Origin: Proteles cristata cristata
Taxonomy: Eukaryota > Chordata > Mammalia > Carnivora > Hyaenidae
Reading direction: 5' to 3'
Length of the DNA stretch: 64,000 nt
Assembly (NCBI GenBank): GCA_017311185.1
Contig: JAESUZ010002555.1
Location: forward strand, 62,001 to 126,000
This document shows, piece by piece, positions 55,181-64,000 of this stretch. The translations under genes were made by a program, and so were the position numbers. The notes under the pieces were generated by a model. That model did no database searches and was not told where the DNA came from. It worked only from the letters and a program-made list of their open reading frames with translations. Numbering within the stretch: the first letter of the stretch is position 1; each line of letters starts with the position of its first letter.

Positions 55181-55236
<56 letters not shown>
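55178..55236. repeat. (AC)n microsatellite
   Basis: About 29 uninterrupted AC units, the longest dinucleotide run in the window. Confidence 0.92.
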
Positions 55237-55714
55237 CGAACAATTTACCCCTAATGAACTAATGGATGGAGGCAGCAGCTCCTTATACTACTAGGGGAAA
55301 GCCAACAGGAAACTTTATCAGGGATGGTTAAGACCCAACAACCTGACTCTACTGATCAGTTTTACACTAAAAGCAGGAAAATTGGACACTACATGCTTTC
55401 CTGATAGGATCCAATGAAGGGTTCACAGCAGTACCACCTATGAAGTCCTCTGGCTGAAAGAACTGAATCTGTCCAGTGAAGCATTCAGATCTAACTACTA
55501 GGGTCTAAGAACTGTGGGTGACAGAACATGCTACCACAAGGCTGCAATTGGCCAGATTACCACTTCAGAGTGTGGCCAATGCTATGGGCTCAATGATCTG
55601 CAGTCTTTAATAAATAAATGATATGAGGAAAACAGGGGTGGGGATAGATCGGCTATAGATTATATGAAACCTAGAGGCATAGCAACAACATTCAATGTGT
55701 GGCTCATATTTAAA

Positions 55715-55918
55715 AAAATTTTTTTTAAAATTTATTTTTGAGAGAAAAGAGCATGAGTGGGAGAGGGGCAGAGAGAGAGGGAGACACAGAAATGCAAGCA
55801 GGCTCCAGACTCTAAGCAGTCAGCATAGAGCCCCACGCAGGGCTCGAATTCATGAGCAACAAGATCATGACTTGTGATGAAGTTGGACGCTTAACTGACT
55901 GAGCTACCCAGGTGCCCC
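55715..55918 (-). mobile_element. CAN-type SINE with target-site duplication
   Basis: Flanks gtggctcatatttaaa precede and follow it. The body has gagcatgagtgggagagggg, cagtcagcatagagcccca and a head ending ctacccaggtgcccc. Confidence 0.9.
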
Positions 55919-56029
55919 TGCGTGGCTCATATTTAAATCTTGATTTGAACAAACCAACTATAAAAAGATAATTTTCAGGTGACTGGGGAAAATGTTTTAA
56001 AATATTGTGTGCCTCTATTATCACTACAT

Positions 56030-56220
56030 TTTTTTTAACAGTTTCATTGAGATATAAATGACATACAACAAACTATACGTATTTAAAGTATACAATTTGA
56101 TAAGTTTTGACATACACTTTATACTTCTAGAATCACCACGATCAAAAGAATGAACATACCCATCACCCCCCACCCAAATTTCTCATGCCTCTTTGCAATT
56201 GTTCCCTCTCCACCACCCCA
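56030..56220 (-). mobile_element. Old L1 3'UTR fragment
   Basis: agtttcattgagatataaat, gacatacaacaaactatacg, aagtatacaatttgataagt and ccatcacc are the recurrent 3'-end features of ancient L1. It is related to the fragment at 54,183. Confidence 0.6.
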
Positions 56221-56239
56221 AGTCCACAACTGGAGAAAT

Positions 56240-56530
56240 TTAAACACAAAGTATTAGAAAACATTAAATAATTATTAATTTTATGTGACAGTGGTACAGT
56301 GGTTATACTTTTTCTCTTTGAATGTTAGAAATATCTCAAGTATTTAAAGGTGAAATATTATCATGTGTGGAATTTGCTTTAAACTATTCTGGGGGGAGTG
56401 GCAGGAAGATAGATGAAACTGTGAAAACACTCATAATTACTGAAGCTGGTGGATGGGTACATAGAGCTCTTTATACTATTCTCTTTATTTTAGGATATGC
56501 TTACAAAGTTCCACAAAAAAATTTTTAAGA
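56240..56530 (+). repeat. Ancient interspersed repeat, family not named
   Basis: gacagtggtacagtggttat, ggaatttgctttaaactatt, gaagctggtggatgggtaca and actattctctttattttagg match a repeat found many times in mammalian genomes. I cannot name its family with confidence (old L1 3' end or a DNA transposon). Confidence 0.5.
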
Positions 56531-57739
56531 CTAAAAAGTAAAGAATATACTCTCTTATAGCAAAAGAATATCACAGACAAATTGTGAGAACCTTTCAATC
56601 TCTATCATCATTTTGCCATCACATCTAGTTTTCCTGTGAAATGCACCCTCCCCACCCTACACAAATGCACCAAATCAAAAAAGGAGCAGTTCTTCTCAGC
56701 AGTGTTTGTTAGTCACAGAAGATGGCTGGCAAAAATACCCTTTGGTCTGGGCCTCAAATATACCCTTTAGGCTCAGGTGGCAACTTCTTTGCAGGCCCCC
56801 AAAGTTTCTTTCAAATATTTCTGCCCACAAAAACTTCCTGAGGATCTTTGTCCTTGAGGTTCACAAAGCTAATACTTTAGTCAGTCTGTTGAAATGCTGT
56901 CGCTTGCTCTAAAGCTTCTCTCTGAAACTTCTTCCTTTATTGGAGAAGAAAAAGCACTCGTTTTGTCAAGTTCTGCTCCTTCCTCACTAACTCTGATCAT
57001 CCAGGTGTCAAGGAGCTCATCCTGTACCTTCCTAAGTCTCCTTGTGGTCTCCATAAACAATAGCGCGAACCTCTGACCCTAGGCAGACACAGGTTACCCC
57101 CAGCCCACATGTTTGGCAAAGTAAAATCAGGCGCCAAGGATCCAATCCAGTATTCACAAACCTCGACCAACAGGTTGTTTTCCAGTTGAGACTTTGGAAT
57201 ATGTCTTCTCCAAGAAACAACGTTATAAATAGCGCTTGGTCCAGTTAAAGCCATCGTGTATCTATAGCACAGTACTAGAATACTAGTGCTACCGTGAGGG
57301 AAGCTAACTACCAACTGTATTATTTTGAGAAAATGGATTCAAAGTTTCAACTTGAAATGCCAAGAATTACTCTCCCAGCTGCAGCCCTGGCAGTGAAATT
57401 GTGAAATCTCCCTCCTCCCACTTCCCCACATGGCTGAAGAGGGCTTTCCGCACATGGTCATTTGTATGGAAGACACATATATACGTTAGGAACTGCCTGT
57501 AGAGGGAAAAAAAGGAACAATTTCTGTGAATGGAAAATAAATCTGACTAGAATTTACAAATGGATTGTGAGGATTTGATGCTTATGTTGGCTATTTCAGT
57601 GGCTGTTCCAAGAAATGGGAACCTCCTCTTCCTAATGTCCTGTTTCTTAAAATGATAGCAGTATATTTAGTTCCGGGCCTTCCCCATCAATACGCCAAAC
57701 CACATCTTTTAGGACAAAAGCTCATCATATTTTGCATGA

Positions 57740-58480
57740 GTGGAGACATAATTTTTAAGCACTTTATTTCAAGAGCACAGAAGAAGACAAATGTCTAGAA
57801 AGAAGGGATCAAATACAAAGGGGTATTTGTTATATACACACAAAAGGAGAAAAACTGGAAGCTACAAAGAACACTCAGGCACTTTAATAGAGAACAGATT
57901 AAATAAATTATAAATTGGCCATACAACAGAAACCATCAGTTGTTTTTTGTTTTGCTTTGTTTTATAAAGAGGGAGACCTAGTTGCTCAACAATTCAAAAT
58001 ACAGTGTATTTTGGGGCAGAATGGCGTATATAATATACCATCATGACTGTTTAAAAAAAAATAATAACTAGGGGTGCCTTGGTGGCTCAGTCAGTTGAGC
58101 ATCCGATCAGGTCATGATCTCACAGTTCGTGGGTTTGAGCCCGGTGTTGGGCTCTGTGCTGACAACTAGCTCAGAGCCTGGAGCCTGCTTCGGATTCTGT
58201 GTCTCCCTCTCTCTCTGACCCTCCCCTGCTCATGCTGTCTCTATCTCTCTCTCAAAAAAAAATAAAACATTAAAACAACAACAACTATACATACATAACC
58301 TCCCTCTTTCTCTTATAGGCAGTAAGAGGTTAAACAAGAAACTGGTAACATCGCACACCCCGTATTTGCAAACTGGGGGTGGAGATGGAGAGGATACCCA
58401 TTCATAAACCTTTGTACCTTCTGGGAAAAAGAAATCATGTGTTACCTATTTTTAAAAAGGATATGACACTGAGGAGACTG
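57740..58480 (+). mobile_element. Ancient L1/HAL1-like fragment, interrupted by a SINE
   Basis: Plus strand has ggagaaaaactggaagctac, agattaaataaattataaat, tggccatacaacagaaacc and, after the SINE, aagaaactggtaacatcgca with ctgggggtggagatggagag. This order matches the 3' ends of old L1-type elements. No frame survives. Confidence 0.5.
58071..58286 (+). mobile_element. CAN-type SINE
   Basis: Head ggggtgccttggtggctcag, small deletion before gatcaggtcatgatctcaca, body with ctgacaactagctcagagcc and a tail of aaataaaacatt. Confidence 0.9.
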
Positions 58481-60198
58481 TTTCAACAGGCTTAAAACTT
58501 CAGGCATCAGCAAGATGACTGAAGATAAGCACACAGCATACATGGTTTATTATGTTTTCATTAGGAAAGAAGACCCAGAGATAGGCAGCCTGATGATATT
58601 TATGGTGCGCAGAGAACCCAAGGAATTATATTTTAGTAGCACTAATCATCGCACAGGGAAACCCCCTCACTCTCCTCCATAAGCTCACGACCGGCGAAGT
58701 GCAGACCTCTTCGGCTTACTGCAGCGTGGCAATATAGCAGAGCCTCCGCTGGGCAAGTGTCAATCATTTGAGATTTCATATCAGCCAAAGTACCAAGGTA
58801 ATTTCTACTCTACTTCCCCAGGGGCCACTACCGAAAATTGTCCACAGAAGTGATTTCCGTGGGCAGACTCTTTCCTTTCCCAACTCTCAGGAGATCTTCC
58901 CTTCCTTCATGGAACAGCTCCTCACATCATTCCAGTTTACTGGTCAGCAAGCTAGATCTCTCAATACCCAGCCAGCCTCCCTGAAGGCACGTAAGTGTGA
59001 ACGGGCACGTGCGAGGGGGTGGTGAAGGCGACTAGCTGAATGGTGGAGGACCCTCCTCCACACCATTCCAAGTACAAAATGCACACTGTAAGCTTCAGTT
59101 TCTCAGTCTGTAGCAATAATATCTACTTCAAGGAGCTGTTCTTCAGGGAGGCTCAGATGAGATGGCATGTAACAGCACTCTGAAAGTGACTGCCTCTAAG
59201 CAAAGGCTGACTTGGCCACGTGGTCACCTATCCCTGAAAACATTTATTTTTGTCTCCACAGGGCCTAAAGTCAGGCTGGCCAATTGAGCAGCTTATAGTA
59301 ACTGACTGTCTGATCTTGATTTTATCCAGATAGTTTCACTTAATAAGGCATTCATAATAAAATACTCTTAAACAAGAAATTGGATGATTTTTTATACCAA
59401 AAATGAGAAAAATCACTACTTTTCCCGAGTAATTAAAGTTTTTTCCTAATATGTATTTTTCTTAGGTCTTTAAGACCTTTAATAGCAATGCAATGGAAGG
59501 CAAGTAAAAGTCCAATTAAGATGTTAAAACAAACCCATGGCACCATACAATGCAGTTGGATGAAAGAGGCAGAAACAGTCTCTGCTCCCTCTCCAGTGGG
59601 GGTATGCCCATTGAATATTTACAGGTCCCACAGAATGTGCTGCATGGCAAAAATATAAAAGAGGCCTTCTTTCAACTAAGGCATAGAAGGCTTTTCAAAG
59701 ACATGAACTGTGCATGAACCCTCATCTCTCGTATAAGAATAAAGCAGAAGTGCTTCTGGGAACTTAACTATAGTAAGCAGGCACAAGAGAAAAGAGGGCC
59801 AGTGCACACCCTGACAATGAACTTCATGTAGTTTAAATCCCACAAATCCTAGCCACCTCTGCTGCTATTTTAAAGATATCAACCTTCCTGTCCTGCCAGT
59901 GAGTTCCACACCTTTTGGAATAAGACACCAACACCCCCGATTAAAGGCAAATATAGAATCTTATGAAGGAAACACACAAAGCCAATCAATGGCTAGTGAC
60001 TAAGTGCAGATTAATTTACCATCACAGGAAGTGGAAAGCAGGGCTCTGAGGGACAGGGTACTGTGTAGTTAAGTGTAGTGAGCAAGAAACTAAAGAGGGA
60101 GAGAAAGTTTGAATCTGCTTGTGACCCCACAGAAGGAAAACTTGCGCCTTAAAGGGTAATGGACGCCAAGGAAGGAGGTCCCGAAAACAAAATATATG

Positions 60199-60266
60199 CT
60201 CACGCTGTCTCTCTCTCTCTCTCCTAGAAATAATAAATTAAAAAAAAAAAAATTAAAAAAAAAAAA
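60199..60266 (+). mobile_element. Severely 5'-truncated CAN-type SINE with 16-bp target-site duplication
   Basis: Only the last part of a SINE is present: ctcacgctgtctctctctct, ctagaaataataaatt and an A-rich tail. It is bounded by gaaaacaaaatatatg at 60,183-60,198 and 60,267-60,282, identical. The duplication shows this short piece inserted by itself rather than being left over from a deletion. Confidence 0.88.
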
Positions 60267-60649
60267 GAAAACAAAATATATGAGAACACAAAAAAATAAG
60301 CCTCACAATTTTGTAATGTTTTCCAGCAACCCTCCCATGATGGCTGTGATAACTGTGCTGAACGGTGTAGATGACCACCAAATTTCACCAGTGTGGCATA
60401 AGGAAACAAGGAATGTATGCAATTCATCAGCTTTGAATACACATGAATAATTAGAAAAGTAATTATTCTAAAGTTAAACCTTTCATTTCTGAACATGTGC
60501 TGTCCAAGCCCAGCTTCTCAGTAAATTTCAGTTTATTTTTAAGTTAATGTTCACTAACAGGCTATATAGCTAAAGATAGATAAAGTCCCCATCAAATCAC
60601 CTAACTCAGCTACAGCAGCTTATCAAAACATACACATCATCACTATACC

Positions 60650-61012
60650 TACCACTCACTCACAAGAGAACTTACCAGAGCTAGTAAGAACTAAACTGCT
60701 TTGAAGGAACTATTAATAGGGGCACCTGGGTGGCTCAGTCGATTAAGCATACGACTTCAACTCAGGTCATGATCCCACAGTTCGTGGGTTCGAGCCCTGT
60801 ACTGGGCTCTGTGCTGACAGCTAGCTCAGAGCCTGGAGCCTATTTCAGATTCTGTGTCTCCCTCTCTCTCTGACCCTCCCCCGCTCACGTTGTCGCTCTC
60901 TTTCAGCAATTAAAAAATTTTTTGAAGAAACTATCAATAAATGAATACCTAATACTGACAGAAGCAAAATAATAAATGTTACATATTCTAAGAGACCAAC
61001 CAACAGATCTCT
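60650..61012 (+). repeat. Copy A of a local duplicated segment (split by a SINE)
   Basis: After removing the SINE, the sequence from about 60,650 to 60,718 and 60,939 to 61,012 aligns with 63,472-63,602. Shared blocks include agtaagaactaaa, tgctttgaa and ttacatattctaagaga. Identity is roughly 80 percent by eye. Confidence 0.6.
60719..60922 (+). mobile_element. CAN-type SINE
   Basis: Head ggggcacctgggtggctcag, body with ctgacagctagctcagagcc, short (TC) tract and tail. Flanks gaaggaactattaata and gaagaaactatcaata mark the target site. It interrupts the locally duplicated segment described at 60,650-61,012. Confidence 0.9.
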
Positions 61013-61181
61013 AAGAGACCATTTAATGCATTACTAATTCTAATTACAGTCCAGCTTTTGAATCCACTGTTAAAATATCTCATAAAATTATTCCAGAAAT
61101 AGCCTGGACCTTAATGGAAAGGAAAGCAGGTCCACTACAGAGTTGATGTCACTAAGTGGGTTCAAGAAATAAGGAACTTTG

Positions 61182-61354
61182 GGGGTGCCTGAGTGGCTCA
61201 TTCGGTTAGGCATCTGACTCCTGATTTCGGCTCAGGTCATGTTCCCAGGGTCTCAGGATCAAGCCACGCTCTGCATGGAGCCTGCTAATGATTCTCTCTC
61301 TCTCAGCCTCTGCCCCTCCCTTGCATACATTCTCGCTCTCTCAAATTAAAAAAC
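61182..61354 (+). mobile_element. CAN-type SINE, older
   Basis: Head ggggtgcctgagtggctcat, ctcctgatttcggctcaggt, shorter body with ctgcatggagcctgctaatg and tail tcaaattaaaaaac. Confidence 0.83.
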
Positions 61355-61355
61355 A

Positions 61356-61558
61356 GGGGCATCTGGGTGGCTCAGGTGGTTAAGCATCTGACTCTTGGTT
61401 TCCGCTTAGGTCACGATCTCACAGTTTATGAGTTCAAGCCCTGTGCTGCACTCTGTGATGCTGGTATGGAGCCTGCTTGGGATTCTCTCTCCCTACTCTC
61501 TCTCTGCCCCTCCCCTAGTCTCTCTCTCTCAAAATAAATAAACTTTTTTTTAAAAAAG
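61356..61558 (+). mobile_element. CAN-type SINE, older
   Basis: Head ggggcatctgggtggctcag begins one base after the previous SINE's tail. Body ctcttggtttccgcttaggt and tail caaaataaataaac. Confidence 0.85.
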
Positions 61559-62440
61559 AGCATTTCTCTTAAATTAAATAATAAAGTAAAGGAAATAAGG
61601 AGCTTCGTGTTCTTATATGGTAATAATATCAAATCTCCAAAATAGTAGATATGGATTTATCTTCTAAGATTGAAATTAGAAAAGAAAACAACGGTAGTAA
61701 ACACAATAATCCATCTGTTAGAAATACCAAAACCCTGAGATCTGAGTGACTACAGAGCTCTGGGGCCCCCAAACCCAATTAAAGTGACCCAGGTATAACT
61801 TCAGGCAGTCAGGGAGAATATGTCCTTGGCATATAAGCCTATGCTTCACCACAGACTAGAGATCAAGGTAAGAGAGGGCAGGAGTAGTAATGAGAAAGTG
61901 CTCTTTCTACACGGCTTAGGACAGCAAGCCCCCAATTTGTAAATACAACTACTTGAGCCTGGTGATATCATAGAAAGGCCAGATACCATTAGTCACTAAA
62001 ACCATTCAGCAGACTCTCTGCATTCATTTCTTGCACAGAACACTAAAATTGATTTTCCATGTAGCTTGCCTTCAGGGAGAGAATGTAATAACCACCAAGT
62101 TCAAGTACTAGCATGCTTAACAGTGGTATTTCTCATTATAAATGAATCTTCACTCTAATTATTGTGACCACATAAGTCAGTTCCTAAGAAACTGGGCATC
62201 GCATCATGTTCTCACAAAATTGAGATCCTGAACCTTTAGAATTAAGGTCTAAAACCTAGGTATGATTTCACCAAGGTAATGCCACCTGGGAGGGTGAGAA
62301 GCTAGCTATCTGGCAATTTCAGGGGTAATTCTCTATTTAGGATCTCTCTAAGTAGAACACAGTTGGACAAAATTTGGCTAGGGCCACATATTTTTCATTA
62401 TTTTTATAATTAACTTGCATTATAAATAATTAAACTATCA

Positions 62441-62632
62441 GGGCGCCTGTGTGACTCAGGTCATGATCTCGAGATCCTTGAGTTCCAGTCCCGCATTGGG
62501 CTTTGTGCTGATAGCTCAGAGCCTGGGGCCTGCTTAGGATTCTGTGTCTCATGCTCTCTCTGCCCCTCCCCTGCTTGAACTCTGTCTCTTGCTCACTCAA
62601 AAATAAACATTAAAAATTTTAATAAAAAAATA
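62441..62632 (+). mobile_element. CAN-type SINE with internal head deletion
   Basis: Head gggcgcctgtgtgactcagg passes directly into tcatgatctcgag, missing about 25 nt of the tRNA-like region. Body and tail (aaaaataaacatt) are present. Confidence 0.87.
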
Positions 62633-62641
62633 AACTATCTT

Positions 62642-62854
62642 GGGGCGCTTGGGTGGCTTAGTTGGTTAAGCGTCCGACTTTCGCTCAGGTCATGATCTCG
62701 CGGTTCGTGGGTTCGAGCCCCGCGTCGGGCTCTGTGCTGACGGCCAGCTCAGAGCCTGGAGCCTGTTTCAGTCTGTGACTCCCTCTCTCTCTGACCCTCC
62801 CCTGCTCACGCTGTCTCTCTCTCTCTCTCCCCTAGAAATAAATAAAACATTTTT
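62642..62854 (+). mobile_element. Full-length CAN-type SINE with 18-bp target-site duplication
   Basis: Head ggggcgcttgggtggcttag, near-consensus body (gggttcgagccccgcgtcgg), tail ctagaaataaataaaacatt. The 18-mer aaaaaaataaactatctt flanks it exactly at 62,624-62,641 and 62,855-62,872, and it lies at the tail of the preceding SINE. Confidence 0.93.
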
Positions 62855-62911
62855 AAAAAAATAAACTATCTTTTATTGGACACAACTATATTCAGGCACT
62901 GGCTTTTTGCT

Positions 62912-63127
62912 GTTTTTTTTTTTTTTTTTTTGAGAGAGAGTGTGCGTGCACATTCTTGTGCATGTGAGTAGGGAAGGGGCAAAGAGAGAGAGGGAGAATC
63001 CCCAGCAGGCTCCATGCTCAGTGCAAAGCCCAAGCAGGGATCAGTCTCCTGACCTTGAGATCATGACCTGACCTGAGCTGAAATCAAGAATCAGATGCTT
63101 AACCAACTGAGCCACCCAGGCAACCCC
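62912..63127 (-). mobile_element. CAN-type SINE, older
   Basis: Poly-T of about 20, gagagagagtgtgcgtgcac, ggcaaagagagagagggaga, caggctccatgctcagtgca, gctgaaatcaagaatcagat and a head ending gccacccaggcaacccc. Confidence 0.87.
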
Positions 63128-63194
63128 AGGCACTGTTCTAAAACTTAGTGCACGTCACTGATTCTTCCTGACAACTGATTTTAAACTCATGTTT

Positions 63195-63305
63195 AAAAGA
63201 ATAAAGAGGCTCAGAGGTAAACACACACACACAACCTCTTCAAGGTCACACAGCTGGTACATGGCTGAGCTGTGAGACAGATTCCAAAGCTGGCTTTTAA
63301 CCAAA
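63195..63305 (-). mobile_element. MIR element
   Basis: Reverse MIR core: aaagaggctcagaggtaaac, tcttcaaggtcacacagctg, gtacatggctgagctgtg and attccaaagctgg, with a short (AC)n inside. Confidence 0.75.
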
Positions 63306-63339
63306 TGTGACTGACTACTGTCAGAACTTTAGATTTTTA

Positions 63340-64000
63340 CAATCTAATGTGAAATATCTCATTGTTTTAGTTTGCATTTGCTTGGTTACTAGCCTAAGGT
63401 TGAACATCTTTTCAAATAACTATTAACCATTTTGTTTTCTCTTTTGTGAATTGACCAAAACGTACACTCACCACAGCACTCACATAAGAACTTTTCAGAA
63501 CCAGTAAGAACTAAAGTGCTTTGAAAGCTCTATCAACAGAAATAAATCCAATATTCGTAGAAACAAAGTACTAGGCATTACATATTCTAAGAGATCAACT
63601 AACTTTTAACATTTTTTTGACTGTCTTTTCTTTATGAAATGATTACAGTTCTTTATATATTCCGGATACAAGATCTCTGCTGATAAGATGTACTGTAAAT
63701 ATCCTCAGTCTACTTCTTGTCTTTTGTTTAAGGTATCTTTTGTAGTGAATAAGATGTAGTTACTGCAATCATGATGAAATTTAGGACTTTATATTTTATG
63801 AAATCCTTTAACTCAAGGTAGTAAAGATATTCTTCTCATAGTATCTTCTGAAAGTCTTAAAGTTTTACACTTAGGTTTTAAAAATGGATCTGGGTTTATA
63901 TTCTTATTCTGTTCAGTTGGTAGTGTCCCTTATAATAATCATACTGCTCTGATTACTACAGAGACAAGTTCTGCAAATTTTGCCATTCTATACTGCTCTT
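63340..64000 (-). mobile_element. Old L1 ORF2 fragment, running off the window
   Basis: The plus strand matches the antisense of L1 ORF2: tctcattgttttagtttgca, gttgaacatcttttcaaata and, later, agttctttatatattccgga and tacaagatctctgctgata. Copy B of the local duplicate interrupts it at about 63,472-63,602. No frame is preserved. Confidence 0.65.
63472..63602 (+). repeat. Copy B of a local duplicated segment
   Basis: Aligns by eye with the SINE-split segment near 60,650-61,012, sharing agtaagaactaaa, tgctttgaaa and attacatattctaagagat. It sits inside the old L1 fragment, so it arrived after that L1 or was swapped into it. Confidence 0.6.

Larger units (their letters stand above)
47293..64000. 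other. USP49: USP49 5' intron sequence (gene continues past the window)
   Basis: In human, USP49 has a long 5' portion, and no other gene signature appears here, so this interval is taken as intron. It holds SINEs, an LTR, DNA-transposon and L1 remnants and microsatellites, listed separately. Repeat-poor stretches such as 49,300-50,100, 50,790-53,960, 54,310-55,160 and 58,490-60,180 show no exon, RNA gene or other feature that I can support. Confidence 0.6.

Overview
The window is mammalian nuclear DNA, almost certainly from a felid or close feliform carnivore. About 38 copies of a tRNA-derived SINE are present. They begin near ggggcgcctgggtggctcag, end in (TC)n plus an A-rich aaataaa tail, and belong to the carnivore CAN-SINE / SINEC_Fc type. 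Several are full-length with crisp target-site duplications, so the family was recently active. Gene order and orientation match the segment of human 6p21.1 that runs PGC - FRS3 - PRICKLE4 - TOMM6 - USP49. Species and synteny are inferred from sequence and general knowledge; no search was run.

Layout. (1) 1-14,790: gene-free DNA downstream of FRS3, holding SINEs, two L1 ORF2 fragments, MIRs and microsatellites. I found no PGC exon. (2) 14,790-24,130, minus strand: FRS3, five coding exons (15,194-21,126) encoding a 495-residue docking protein, plus a 5' non-coding exon in a CpG island at about 23,760-24,290. (3) 26,138-30,111, plus strand: PRICKLE4, six coding exons, 381 residues, two LIM domains and a C-terminal CaaX box. 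(4) 30,692-31,396, plus strand: TOMM6, a 74-residue subunit of the mitochondrial outer-membrane translocase, with a 3'UTR exon ending near 31,960. (5) 31,950 to past the right edge, minus strand: USP49, with five coding exons between 38,020 and 47,264, a probable 6-kb 3'UTR (31,950-38,019), and 5' intron DNA from 47,293 to the end of the window.

The genes share a compact arrangement but not a pathway. FRS3 and PRICKLE4 are divergent around one CpG-rich zone. PRICKLE4 and TOMM6 are tandem, 581 bp apart, with no canonical poly(A) signal between them. TOMM6 and USP49 are tail-to-tail with poly(A) signals only 23 bp apart on opposite strands. FRS3 acts in FGF/neurotrophin receptor signalling, PRICKLE4 is a planar-polarity-type LIM protein, TOMM6 serves mitochondrial protein import, and USP49 is a ubiquitin protease linked to histone H2B and co-transcriptional splicing.

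The strongest anomaly is in USP49. Its first coding exon is 1,312 bp (not a multiple of three) although both neighbouring junctions need phase 0, and the frame breaks in a 70-nt GC-rich linker at 46,565-46,634 just before the catalytic cysteine. An assembly collapse is more likely than a dead gene. I see no evidence of an undescribed biological system. The other items of interest are transcript architecture and transposon history.
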